Assembly (NCBI GenBank): GCA_011192075.1
Contig: DUER01000136.1
Location: 7,763-50,183 of the forward strand
From: Dehalococcoidia bacterium
GTDB lineage: Bacteria; Chloroflexota; Dehalococcoidia; Dehalococcoidales; S120
DNA length: 42,421 nucleotides
Direction of reading: 5' to 3'
Part shown: positions 24,545 to 32,182 of the stretch, in pieces
Position numbering within the stretch: position 1 is the first letter of the stretch
How the letters are laid out: each line of letters begins with the position of its first letter
Translations under genes and position numbers: made by a program
The notes under the pieces: generated by a model
Told to the model about the DNA's origin: nothing
The model's database searches: none
What the model saw: the letters and a program-made list of their open reading frames with translations, nothing else

Positions 24545-25390
24545 TCAAAGAATTGCTTCTTTATGCCGAGCACCATGACATTGTAGGTTAACGGCTACTG
24601 GCAGGCTAGCGATATGGCTAGGAAAAACTTCGGCATGAACAGCCAGAGAAGTAATCCTGCCGCCATACCCCATTGGTCCAATGCCGAGATTATTGATTCG
24701 GTGCAAAATCTCCCTTTCCAATTCGACAACCTCAGCATCCGGATTGGGCTCGCCTACCTTACGTAATAACGCCCTTTTAGCCAGTAAAACAGCCTTTTCC
24801 GCTGTCCCCCCGATACCCACACCAACGATAACCGGGGGGCAAGGATTACCCCCTGCTTCATCGACAGCATTGACGATAAAATCTATCACTCCTTGTTGAC
24901 CACGCGCCGGGGTGAGCATAGCCAGGCGAGCTATGTTCTCGGCACCACCCCCCTTAGGCATTACCATGATTTTGAGCCTATCACCAGCGACAATATCAGT
25001 ATGAATGACCGCTGGTGTGTTATCCTTAGTATTCACCCTGCCTGAATAAGGCTGACCCACAATAGACTTGCGTAGGTAGCCCTCATTATACCCCTGCCCA
25101 ACTCCCTCATTCACAGCAGTGTAGAGGTCACCGCCAACAATGTGGGCATCCTGTCCCAGTTCCAGAAATACCACAGCGGTTCCAGTATCCTGACACAGAG
25201 GTATCCTTTCTTTAGCGGAAATACCTGCATTCTCTAATATCCTATCCAGCACCTCCCGCCCAACCGGAGATTCCTCGATCTCCCTTGCCTGCCTGAGGGA
25301 GGTTAACACATCATCGGGCAGAAAAAAATTAGCTTCCTGAAAAAGACGGGATATGGTCTTAGTTATTTCTTGTACCTCAATATCCCTCAT
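24545..25390 (-). CDS. Class I fumarate hydratase, alpha (N-terminal) subunit
   Basis: Alpha subunit of the [4Fe-4S] fumarase, 281 residues, normal length. Seen: the cluster cysteines in IPLCQDTGTAVVF near residue 65, GGNPCPPVIVGVGIGG near residue 180 and VNLQCHGARHKEA near the C-terminus, plus MPKGGGAENIARLAML near residue 144. Its beta partner is 4.1 kb downstream, after the two fumarate reductase-like subunits, the ferredoxin and the acyl-CoA dehydrogenase. It lies 33 bases after the LutB-like gene and 13 before the Fe-S subunit gene, so it is embedded in the redox block. Tartrate dehydratase is the alternative; context favours fumarase. Confidence 0.92.
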   Translation of the reverse strand: MRDIEVQEITKTISRLFQEANFFLPDDVLTSLRQAREIEESPVGREVLDRILENAGISAKERIPLCQDTGTAVVFLELGQDAHIVGGDLYTAVNEGVGQGYNEGYLRKSIVGQPYSGRVNTKDNTPAVIHTDIVAGDRLKIMVMPKGGGAENIARLAMLTPARGQQGVIDFIVNAVDEAGGNPCPPVIVGVGIGGTAEKAVLLAKRALLRKVGEPNPDAEVVELEREILHRINNLGIGPMGYGGRITSLAVHAEVFPSHIASLPVAVNLQCHGARHKEAIL

Positions 25391-25423
25391 TGGTTAGCTT
25401 CCCCCCAAAAAGTAGGCGCGTAA

Positions 25424-26614
25424 CTAGACGCCTTGTGCCATCAATTCTCTGAGTTCGACTATCATTTCTGGTACGTCAATCTTCATAGGGCATCTTGTCT
25501 TGCACCGGCCACAAGTTAGACAGGTGAAAGCCATTGAAGCTGCCTTTTCCCTATTCTGGGTAATCATTGCTGCCCAGACAGCGCCGACACCGGCGAAATA
25601 CTTATCACCAAAATGCCCTGCGGTTACAGCAAAGACAGGACACTCATAGAGACAGCCACCACATCTCAGACAGTAGAGTGCTTGCCGTAGTATCGGATGC
25701 TTGGCTAAATCAGTCCTCCCATCATCCATAAAGATAACATGGAACTCTGCTGGTCCGTGGGCTCCATACGTAATTACCTTCTCAATGTCACCGGTTTTAC
25801 TTGGGCCCGACACCAGGCTTACATAGGAGGGAATAGTATAATTGGCATATCTCCAGGTTACCTCAGCAACCTTGTAGGCATCACCAAGGGTTTGTACCAG
25901 TTTTTCCATACCAACAAGGGCAATATAAACCGGTGGAGCACTGGTAGCCAGGCGAATATTCCCCTCATTCTCAATATGAAATAATGTTCCTGTATCGGCG
26001 GCAACCACATTGGCACCACTGATACCTATGTCTGCCTGAAAATATTTTTCCCGGAGCAACTTCCTGGCAGTTGCCACCAGTGTTTCTATATCCGGCGGGA
26101 GTTCCTGTCCCGTAATCCTGGAGAAAAGCTGGGCAACATCCTCTTTTGGAACGTGGACCGCCGGCGCCAGGATGTGCATGGGCTTTGAGCCCAATTTTTG
26201 AATGATAAACTCCCCTAGGTCGGTTTCATAGACTTCGTTACCCAGTGCCTCTAGGTACTCTCGTAATTCAATCTCCTCTCCGGTCATGCTTTTACCTTTG
26301 ACGATTAGTTTACTGCTCCCAACAAGTTCCCCGATGATATTCAGTGCGTCATCGGCTGTTTTAGCTATATAGGCTTTACCCTTGTTCTCCTCGATAGCTT
26401 CACATGCCTGTTGAGCAAGTTTCTCCATATCACCGATAGCTTTCTCCTTCATCTCCCTAACTTCTTCAGCCATCTTAATAGTGTGAGGGAATTTCTTCAG
26501 GGCATTATTGATATTTGCCCTATAGCTCTTAATTGCCCGCAATAAAGCAACTCGTATCTTCTCATCATGAACAGAATCCATTATTTCTTTCTTGTAATCG
26601 GTAAAAACAGACAT
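25424..26614 (-). CDS. LutB-like LUD-domain protein with two [4Fe-4S] sites
   Basis: 396 residues from ATG 26614, two bases after the preceding stop; a longer frame begins 14 codons earlier inside that gene but lacks a ribosome site. The N-terminal two thirds are a LUD domain (ADDALNIIGELVGSSKLIVK, KSMTGEEIELREYLEALG, YETDLGEFIIQKLG, HILAPAVHVPKEDV). The C-terminal third has CLRCGGCLYECPVF and CLTCGRCKTRCPMKI, two [4Fe-4S] sites. This is the architecture of LutB, part of the LutABC L-lactate dehydrogenase complex. The upstream neighbour is a LutA/HdrB-like two-CCG protein, giving a LutAB-like pair; LutC and a lactate permease are absent. In this cluster it may instead link succinate or acyl-CoA oxidation to other carriers; that is inference. 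Confidence 0.85.
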   Translation of the reverse strand: MSVFTDYKKEIMDSVHDEKIRVALLRAIKSYRANINNALKKFPHTIKMAEEVREMKEKAIGDMEKLAQQACEAIEENKGKAYIAKTADDALNIIGELVGSSKLIVKGKSMTGEEIELREYLEALGNEVYETDLGEFIIQKLGSKPMHILAPAVHVPKEDVAQLFSRITGQELPPDIETLVATARKLLREKYFQADIGISGANVVAADTGTLFHIENEGNIRLATSAPPVYIALVGMEKLVQTLGDAYKVAEVTWRYANYTIPSYVSLVSGPSKTGDIEKVITYGAHGPAEFHVIFMDDGRTDLAKHPILRQALYCLRCGGCLYECPVFAVTAGHFGDKYFAGVGAVWAAMITQNREKAASMAFTCLTCGRCKTRCPMKIDVPEMIVELRELMAQGV

Positions 26615-26615
26615 T

Positions 26616-27629
26616 CTACACCCCCATAGCCATAGCCACGATTTGAGCCAGGTCAAGGACTTCTACGCTATCGACTTTCAGCTCTTTGAGTCCGTCCTTT
26701 AGCTGCATAATGCATCCCGGACAGTGAGTAACAATAATCTCGGCTCCAGTTTCAAGCAATTCCTTGGTTCTGTTCACGGCTAGAATCAGGCTCAACTCAG
26801 GGAAGACCGCTTCAAATCCGGCCCCACCACCACAGCATGTTGCCCACTCCCCATTGGTCCCATCAGTTTCTACAAGTTCAATACCCTTAATAGCCCTCAG
26901 TATTTGGCGCGGTTCTTCTATCAGTCCCAAGTAACGGGCAAGCTGACACGGGTCATGATAGGTAACCTTAACTTCCTTAGGGAATCGCAGTTCTCTGGAC
27001 TGGATACCTTCTAGTACAACCTCCAAAAAATGCTTCACTTCCAAATCATATCCCTCAACACACCTGGGCATTAGGGTACGGATGGTACAGGTACATGAGG
27101 GAACGATGCTAATAATTCGTTTTACCCCAGGGGATTTTAGCCTTTTATACACCTCCTGAGCATTTTTAGCAAACTCGCTTTGTAATCCAATATAGTGTAG
27201 CAGTCCTCCACAGCACGGCTCATCCTCAGCAAGATAGCCAAACTCAACCCCAAGGTTATGTAGCACTTTAACCGCATCCCTCAAGGGTTGGCCATCAGCA
27301 TCTCCACCCCTGACGGCAACCTTACGGTACATCCCAGCAAGGTCAAGCCCCAGCTTCTTTTGAAATCCGGCAAGACTCATTGGTAGTTCAACACCGACAG
27401 CACTTTTATCCATCTTTCGTATAAGAGACATCAAGGACTCAAGTTCACTACTATACTGATACCCGCACCCAGCAAAAAATATGGTTTCTCCCTTTTGGGG
27501 AAGGTTAAGGCCTTTAGCCCATTTTGCGCCTGACACCTTCGAGGCACCTAATATATTGTGCTTGGTGATAATATTATCTGCCATATAAACTAACCCTGGA
27601 GGAATCAGCCCTTTTGATTTTTTCTTCAT
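26616..27629 (-). CDS. Two-CCG-domain (Fe-S)-binding protein, HdrB/LutA-like
   Basis: 337 residues with two cysteine-rich CCG domains. First: Cys55, Cys139-Cys140-Gly, then Cys179 and Cys181. Second: Cys228, Cys265-Cys266-Gly, then Cys303-x2-Cys306. These bind non-cubane iron-sulfur clusters in heterodisulfide reductase HdrB and recur in LutA, GlpC and the SdhE subunits of some soluble or menaquinone-linked succinate dehydrogenases. About 45 extra residues precede the first domain, making it longer than LutA (about 240). It stands between succinyl-CoA synthetase and the LutB-like gene. It may be the electron entry or exit subunit for the fumarate reductase-like proteins downstream or form a LutAB-like pair; no disulfide substrate is known. 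Confidence 0.83.
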   Translation of the reverse strand: MKKKSKGLIPPGLVYMADNIITKHNILGASKVSGAKWAKGLNLPQKGETIFFAGCGYQYSSELESLMSLIRKMDKSAVGVELPMSLAGFQKKLGLDLAGMYRKVAVRGGDADGQPLRDAVKVLHNLGVEFGYLAEDEPCCGGLLHYIGLQSEFAKNAQEVYKRLKSPGVKRIISIVPSCTCTIRTLMPRCVEGYDLEVKHFLEVVLEGIQSRELRFPKEVKVTYHDPCQLARYLGLIEEPRQILRAIKGIELVETDGTNGEWATCCGGGAGFEAVFPELSLILAVNRTKELLETGAEIIVTHCPGCIMQLKDGLKELKVDSVEVLDLAQIVAMAMGV

Positions 27630-27666
27630 CGCTTATCTTACTCCGTTTACCCCATTAGATAAATCC

Positions 27667-28536
27667 TTACAGGTTCAGCAATTTGGCTATATCGCTAGGC
27701 TTCGCTGCCACCGGTACTCCAGCAGCAGTGAAGGTATCAATTTTAGATTTGGCTGTACCTACATTCCCCATAACTATTGCCCCAGCGTGCCCCATGCGTT
27801 TCTCTGGCGGGGCTAACCTCCCAGCAATATAGGCTACAACTGGCTTCGGATAATTTGTTTGCTTAATGTATCCAGCAGCCAATTCCTCAGCATTACCACC
27901 TATCTCACCTATCAGGACCACACCTTTTGTTGCTTCATCATCTTTGAACATTTCAAGCAGTTGAGTAAAACCTAGCCCCACGATAGGGTCGCCGCCTATA
28001 CCCACACACATGCTCTGACCCAAACCAGCATTAGTAACATGCCAGGCAATCTCATAGGTTAGAGTTCCGCTTCTGGAGGCGATGCCAACGATACCAGGCT
28101 TAAATACATGAGCTGGCATAATGCCAACTTTTACGCTGTGGGGAGGGCTTATAAATCCGGGTGTATTGGGGCCAACAATTGTTACGTCACCATTCTTATT
28201 GGCTTTGGCAATAAATTCAATGGTATCTTTTTGTGGGATACCTTCAGTAATAACTACCACTGTTTTTATGCCAGCATCAATGGCATTAAGGACGGCATCT
28301 CGGGTGAAAGGAGCGGGAACAAATATAATAGATGTGTCGGCATTATGATTATTGACTGCTTCAAAGACACGGTTATAAACGGGCACGTTCTGAACTTGCT
28401 GTCCCCCTTTACCTGGGGTAACACCAGCAACTATCCTTGTTCCGTAGCGTAGCATTAATGCCGTATGGAGTGTCCCTTCGCGTCCAGTTATACCCTGAAC
28501 TACAACTTTTGGGTCTTTATTTATAATGCTTGTCAA
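27667..28536 (-). CDS. sucD: Succinyl-CoA synthetase, alpha subunit
   Basis: Catalyses succinyl-CoA plus ADP (or GDP) and phosphate to succinate plus nucleoside triphosphate. 289 residues, normal. Seen: VVQGITGREGTLHTALMLRY near residue 12, PGKGGQQVQNVPVYN near residue 41, IVGPNTPGFISP near residue 120, GIASRSGTLTYEI near residue 150 and the phosphohistidine in KRMGHAGAIVMG near residue 246. The start is TTG 28536, ten bases after sucC, with a weak site. In the order of this block it gives substrate-level phosphorylation between methylmalonyl-CoA mutase and succinate oxidation. Confidence 0.95.
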   Translation of the reverse strand: MTSIINKDPKVVVQGITGREGTLHTALMLRYGTRIVAGVTPGKGGQQVQNVPVYNRVFEAVNNHNADTSIIFVPAPFTRDAVLNAIDAGIKTVVVITEGIPQKDTIEFIAKANKNGDVTIVGPNTPGFISPPHSVKVGIMPAHVFKPGIVGIASRSGTLTYEIAWHVTNAGLGQSMCVGIGGDPIVGLGFTQLLEMFKDDEATKGVVLIGEIGGNAEELAAGYIKQTNYPKPVVAYIAGRLAPPEKRMGHAGAIVMGNVGTAKSKIDTFTAAGVPVAAKPSDIAKLLNL

Positions 28537-28545
28537 GTTACTACC

Positions 28546-29673
28546 CTATAGTTTTAGAACTTCGGCTGCAGCCTCCTCCATATTGGGGTAGGTATTAATC
28601 CCAGCCTGATGCAAAATCCGAACTCCTTCTTCCTCGTTTGTCCCCATCAGTCTTACCGCTATAGGTTTTTTTATGCTGGACTCATTGAGCCCTTCAATAA
28701 TTCCTTGGGCGACTATATCGCATCTTGTTATTCCACCGAGAATATTGATTAGAATTACTCTTACCTCTGGTTTTGACATGACCAGAATAACTCCTCTTTT
28801 GATTATTTCTACTTGAGCACCACCACCTATATCTAAGAAGTTTCCTGGTCTGCCACCGAAAAGCTGAACCAAGTCTATAGTTGCCATAACCAATCCAGCA
28901 CCATTGCCAATGATACCTATATCCCCATCTAAGTCGACATAGGCTAGGTTTTGCTTCCTGGCTTCAGCTTCCCGAGGAGTATCTTCTCCTCTACGGAAGC
29001 TTTTTTCTCTAAATATGGGGTTTCTGAAAAGGGCATTATCATCCGCTACAAGTCTTGCGTCAGCAGCTATCAATTGGCCTGAAGGTGTCCTGACTAGAGG
29101 GTTTATCTCGACTAGCTCAGCATCATGTTCTAGAGCTATCTTATACAAGATGCTGATAACTGTAGCAAACTTACGGCGGTCGTTATCATTCATGCTGAAT
29201 GGGCTTAGCATGCTCACGGCATCGGCTATGCTGAAACCGACATCAGGGTCAACCCAGTACCGCAATATAGCATCTGGATTGGTCTGGGCTATTTCTTCAA
29301 TATCAACGCCGCCGCTAGTAGAGGCTAATACGACATGTTTCCTGGCATACCTGTCTATGGTTACTGAGGCATATAACTGCTCAACTATCTCTAGCTTTTC
29401 TTCAACTAATAAGCTGTCTACCCTATGTCCTTTTATGGTACTACCGATGAGGTCTGATGCAATTCTCCTAGCCTCTGTAGCATCACTGGCTACTCGTATG
29501 CCACCAGACTTGCCCCGACCTGATACCAATACCTGTGATTTTAATACTACCGGTTTACCTATTCCCCGGGCTATCCCTTCAGCTTCCTCCGAGTTATAAG
29601 CGCCATAACCTATGGGAATCGATATGCCGTTCCTTCTTAATAGGTCTTTGGCTTCATACTCAAAAAACTTCAA
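28546..29673 (-). CDS. sucC: Succinyl-CoA synthetase, beta subunit
   Basis: Nucleotide-binding ATP-grasp subunit of succinyl-CoA synthetase, 375 residues. Seen: the N-terminal EYEAKDLLRRNGISIPIGY, VLKSQVLVSGRGKSGGIRVA near residue 43, ELVEINPLVRTPSGQLIAAD near residue 190, IGNGAGLVMATIDLV near residue 255 and the ILGGITRCDIVAQGIIEGL segment near residue 315. The start is TTG 29673, five bases from an AGGGGA site. It begins 115 bases after the carboxyltransferase gene, the largest gap in the block, where a modest promoter match lies. It pairs with sucD immediately downstream. Confidence 0.94.
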   Translation of the reverse strand: MKFFEYEAKDLLRRNGISIPIGYGAYNSEEAEGIARGIGKPVVLKSQVLVSGRGKSGGIRVASDATEARRIASDLIGSTIKGHRVDSLLVEEKLEIVEQLYASVTIDRYARKHVVLASTSGGVDIEEIAQTNPDAILRYWVDPDVGFSIADAVSMLSPFSMNDNDRRKFATVISILYKIALEHDAELVEINPLVRTPSGQLIAADARLVADDNALFRNPIFREKSFRRGEDTPREAEARKQNLAYVDLDGDIGIIGNGAGLVMATIDLVQLFGGRPGNFLDIGGGAQVEIIKRGVILVMSKPEVRVILINILGGITRCDIVAQGIIEGLNESSIKKPIAVRLMGTNEEEGVRILHQAGINTYPNMEEAAAEVLKL

Positions 29674-29750
29674 TTTTCCCCTTTGATTATCTGAATTACC
29701 CCACCTGGTAGTGATATAGGCTTACCGATAGTCAACTTCTCTATGCTCTT

Positions 29751-29779
29751 AATCTAGCTCAAGCTGTCGGTCAACTCAA
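29751..29779 (-). promoter_or_regulatory. Possible internal promoter before sucC
   Basis: Minus strand TTGAGT (29774-29779), a 17-base spacer and TAGATT (29751-29756) in the 115-base gap between the carboxyltransferase and sucC. Weak match; readthrough from the mutase promoter is equally likely. Confidence 0.3.
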
Positions 29780-29788
29780 ACTTAAAGG

Positions 29789-31363
29789 TTATGTGGGGAT
29801 AATGCCATGCTTCTTCTTCGGTCTTTCCTCCACCTTATCTATTGCCATTCCCAATGCTTGGATAAGCCTTAGCCTTGTTTCCACTGGCTTAATCACGTCA
29901 TCAACGTGTAGGTGCTCGGCGGCTCTATAAGGATTGGCAAATTCTCTTCTATATTCCTCTATCTTCTCCCGGAGCAGCTTTTCTTTATCCTCTGCCTCAG
30001 CTAGCTCTTTTCTATATATTATTTCGGCTGCTGCCTCTGCTCCCATCACGGCAAGTTCAGTGGTAGGCCAGCACAATACAGTATCAGCCCCTAAATCTTT
30101 ACTGCACATTCCGAGATAAGAGCCTCCGTATGCCTTTCTGATAGTGAGGGTTATCTTTGGTACAGTAGCCTCCGAATAGGCGTAAAGCATCTTGGCTCCG
30201 TGCCTAATTATTCCGCCCCACTCCTGGTCCGTTCCCGGGAGATAGCCAGGTACATCGACGAGGGTGATAATCGGTATATTAAAGGCATCACAGAACCTGA
30301 TAAACCTGGAAGCCTTGTCACAGGCATCGATATCCAGAGCTCCTGCCTTTGACATCGGTTGATTGGCTATTATACCCACTGACCACCCGTTCAATCTAGC
30401 AAAACAGGTAATGATATTAGTGGCGAACATGGGGAATAGCTCAAAATAATTTTTCTCCCCATCCTGCCTCTGGTCAAATACCCTCTCAATTATCGTATGC
30501 ATATCATATGACTTCCTCGGACTGCTAGGTACAATATCAAATAGCTCGGCGTCTATTCTGTCTGGGGGATCCCCCCAATTAACCCATGGTAGCTTATCTC
30601 TATTGCTTGATGGCAGGTAGCTTAGGAGTTCCCTTATACTTTGCAAGCACTCCGCCTCATTGTCCTCAGAGCGACTAACAACCCCTGCCTTTCTCTGCGC
30701 CACGGTGGCACCACCAAGCTCCTCCTCACTAATTTCTTGTCCCATTATCACCTTGACTACTCTCGGCCCAGTGATAAAGGCATAACTTATACCTTTAACC
30801 ATAAATATGAAGTCCATCAGTGCTGGAGAGTAGACTGCACCCCCAGCACATGGACCAATGATGGCACATACCTGGGGAACTACTCCAGAGGCTAATGTAT
30901 TTCTGTAGAAGATTTGACCATAGCCAGATAGAGCATCGACACCGTCCTGGATTCTGGCTCCTCCAGAATCATTTATGCCGATGATGGGGCATCCTGTCTT
31001 GATGGCACTGTCTATTATATTGCAAATCTTTTTGGCATGTACTTCTGATAGAGTTCCCCCGGCACTGGTGAAGTCCTGGGAGAAGATGTATACCTTTCTG
31101 CCATTAATTTCTCCGTATCCGGTGATTACAGCATCTGACGGTATCTCTGCACCGAGAGCAGTATTCCTGCTCTTAGCGAACAGGGCAATCTCGCGAAACG
31201 TCCCCTTATCCAGTAGCTGGTCAATTCGTTCGCGTGCCGTTAGCTTGCCTCGCTTTTTCTGCCTTTCCACACTTGCCGCACCGCCCATCTCCTTAATCTT
31301 TTGGCTACGCTCCTGTAACTGAGCCAGTAATTCGTCCTTTATTTGCTTATCTTCTTCTGCCAT
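29789..31363 (-). CDS. mmdA: Methylmalonyl-CoA/propionyl-CoA carboxyltransferase subunit (MmdA/PccB)
   Basis: Carboxyltransferase subunit that moves CO2 between biotin and propionyl-CoA/methylmalonyl-CoA. 524 residues, the usual length. Seen: RGKLTARERIDQLLDKGTF near residue 38, FSQDFTSAGGTLSEVHAKKI near residue 94, GINDSGGARIQDGVDALSGY near residue 128, PCAGGAVYSPALMDF near residue 170 (first oxyanion hole region) and GGSYLGMCSKDLGAD near residue 415 (second). Its ATG directly follows the epimerase stop (TAAATG). The other parts of a decarboxylase or transcarboxylase (biotin carrier, sodium-pump subunits or biotin carboxylase) are absent, so whether it works as decarboxylase, carboxylase or transcarboxylase cannot be told here. 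Confidence 0.93.
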   Translation of the reverse strand: MAEEDKQIKDELLAQLQERSQKIKEMGGAASVERQKKRGKLTARERIDQLLDKGTFREIALFAKSRNTALGAEIPSDAVITGYGEINGRKVYIFSQDFTSAGGTLSEVHAKKICNIIDSAIKTGCPIIGINDSGGARIQDGVDALSGYGQIFYRNTLASGVVPQVCAIIGPCAGGAVYSPALMDFIFMVKGISYAFITGPRVVKVIMGQEISEEELGGATVAQRKAGVVSRSEDNEAECLQSIRELLSYLPSSNRDKLPWVNWGDPPDRIDAELFDIVPSSPRKSYDMHTIIERVFDQRQDGEKNYFELFPMFATNIITCFARLNGWSVGIIANQPMSKAGALDIDACDKASRFIRFCDAFNIPIITLVDVPGYLPGTDQEWGGIIRHGAKMLYAYSEATVPKITLTIRKAYGGSYLGMCSKDLGADTVLCWPTTELAVMGAEAAAEIIYRKELAEAEDKEKLLREKIEEYRREFANPYRAAEHLHVDDVIKPVETRLRLIQALGMAIDKVEERPKKKHGIIPT

Positions 31364-31765
31364 TTATTCCCTCGGCTCCACAATTTCGATTAAGGCTTTC
31401 GTCCCTTTAGGGTGTAGAAAGGCTATCTTGCTGTTTTCCACGCCAGTCCTTGGTTCCTCATCAACCAGTAGAATCCCCTTCTCCTTAAGTGTCTCTAGAG
31501 CACTTTGAATATCGCTAACCTCCAGAGCCAAGTGGTGCAGCCCTTCCCCCCTTCTTTCAATGTGCCTGGCAATTGCTCCCTCCGGATCAGTCGATTCTAT
31601 TAGCTCAATTTTAGTCTCGCCCACGGCGATAATAGCTGTTTTTGCCTTTTGCTCTGCTATAATTTCTATTCCTTTAACCTCTAGCCCTAGCACATCAGTG
31701 TATAGTTTCACTGCATCCTCAATGCTGTTCACAGCAATTCCAATATGGTTAATCTTCTTTATCAT
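31364..31765 (-). CDS. mce: Methylmalonyl-CoA epimerase
   Basis: Interconverts (R)- and (S)-methylmalonyl-CoA, bridging the biotin enzyme and the mutase. A 133-residue glyoxalase-fold protein. Seen: [19 protein letters not shown] at the N-terminus with the metal-binding His, [15 protein letters not shown] near residue 71, [19 protein letters not shown] near residue 92 with the second metal His, and the terminal ALIEIVEP with the metal Glu. A GTG lies one codon before ATG 31765; the AGGA site spaces better with the ATG. The 5' end overlaps the mutase small subunit by 17 bases, and the 3' end abuts the carboxyltransferase. Confidence 0.95.
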   Translation of the reverse strand: MIKKINHIGIAVNSIEDAVKLYTDVLGLEVKGIEIIAEQKAKTAIIAVGETKIELIESTDPEGAIARHIERRGEGLHHLALEVSDIQSALETLKEKGILLVDEEPRTGVENSKIAFLHPKGTKALIEIVEPRE

Positions 31766-32165
31766 CACTCTTCCTCAAATATGTTTCAATATACTGGACA
31801 ATCTCATCAAGAGATGTTCCTGGACCAAATATCTGGGCAATACCAGCCTCTCTTAACTTAGGAATATCCTTCTTGGGTATGATGCCACCGCCTATAACCA
31901 GAATATCGTTACCACCTTTCTCTCTAATGAGCTGCACTACCTTTGGGAATAAAGCCATATGGGCTCCAGACAAACAATCTAGACCAACTACATCTACAGC
32001 TTCTTGTATTGCCGCCTCAGCAATTTGCTCCGGTGTTAACCGCAACCCGAGATAAATTACCTCCATGCCAGCGTCTCTTAAGCCCCGGGCCACTACCTTA
32101 ACCCCCCTATCATGTCCATCGAGCCCAGGTTTAGCTATCAAGACTCGTATTTTCCTGTTGTGCAC
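31749..32165 (-). CDS. Methylmalonyl-CoA mutase, B12-binding small subunit
   Basis: Cobalamin-binding domain of the mutase as a separate 138-residue protein. Seen: [20 protein letters not shown] at residues 9-28, containing the DxHxxG motif whose His ligates cobalt, [20 protein letters not shown] near residue 60 and the [15 protein letters not shown] loop near residue 91. GTG 32165 follows AAGGAG at 8-base spacing. It lies 17 bases after the large subunit gene, so the enzyme is of the split type found in archaea and many anaerobes rather than one fused chain. Confidence 0.95.
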   Translation of the reverse strand: MHNRKIRVLIAKPGLDGHDRGVKVVARGLRDAGMEVIYLGLRLTPEQIAEAAIQEAVDVVGLDCLSGAHMALFPKVVQLIREKGGNDILVIGGGIIPKKDIPKLREAGIAQIFGPGTSLDEIVQYIETYLRKSDDKED

Positions 32166-32182
32166 GGCAAACGCTCCTTAAT

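Noticed and set aside
25424-26656. Longer LutB-like start with MTWLKSWLWLWGCR in front
   Set aside because: The extra 14 codons are the end of the HdrB-like gene read in another frame; ATG 26614 follows that stop directly and matches LutB starts.
29015-29599. A 194-codon rightward ORF across sucC
   Set aside because: Its Ser/Ala/Leu-rich translation mirrors the antisense of an unmistakable sucC gene; no independent support.
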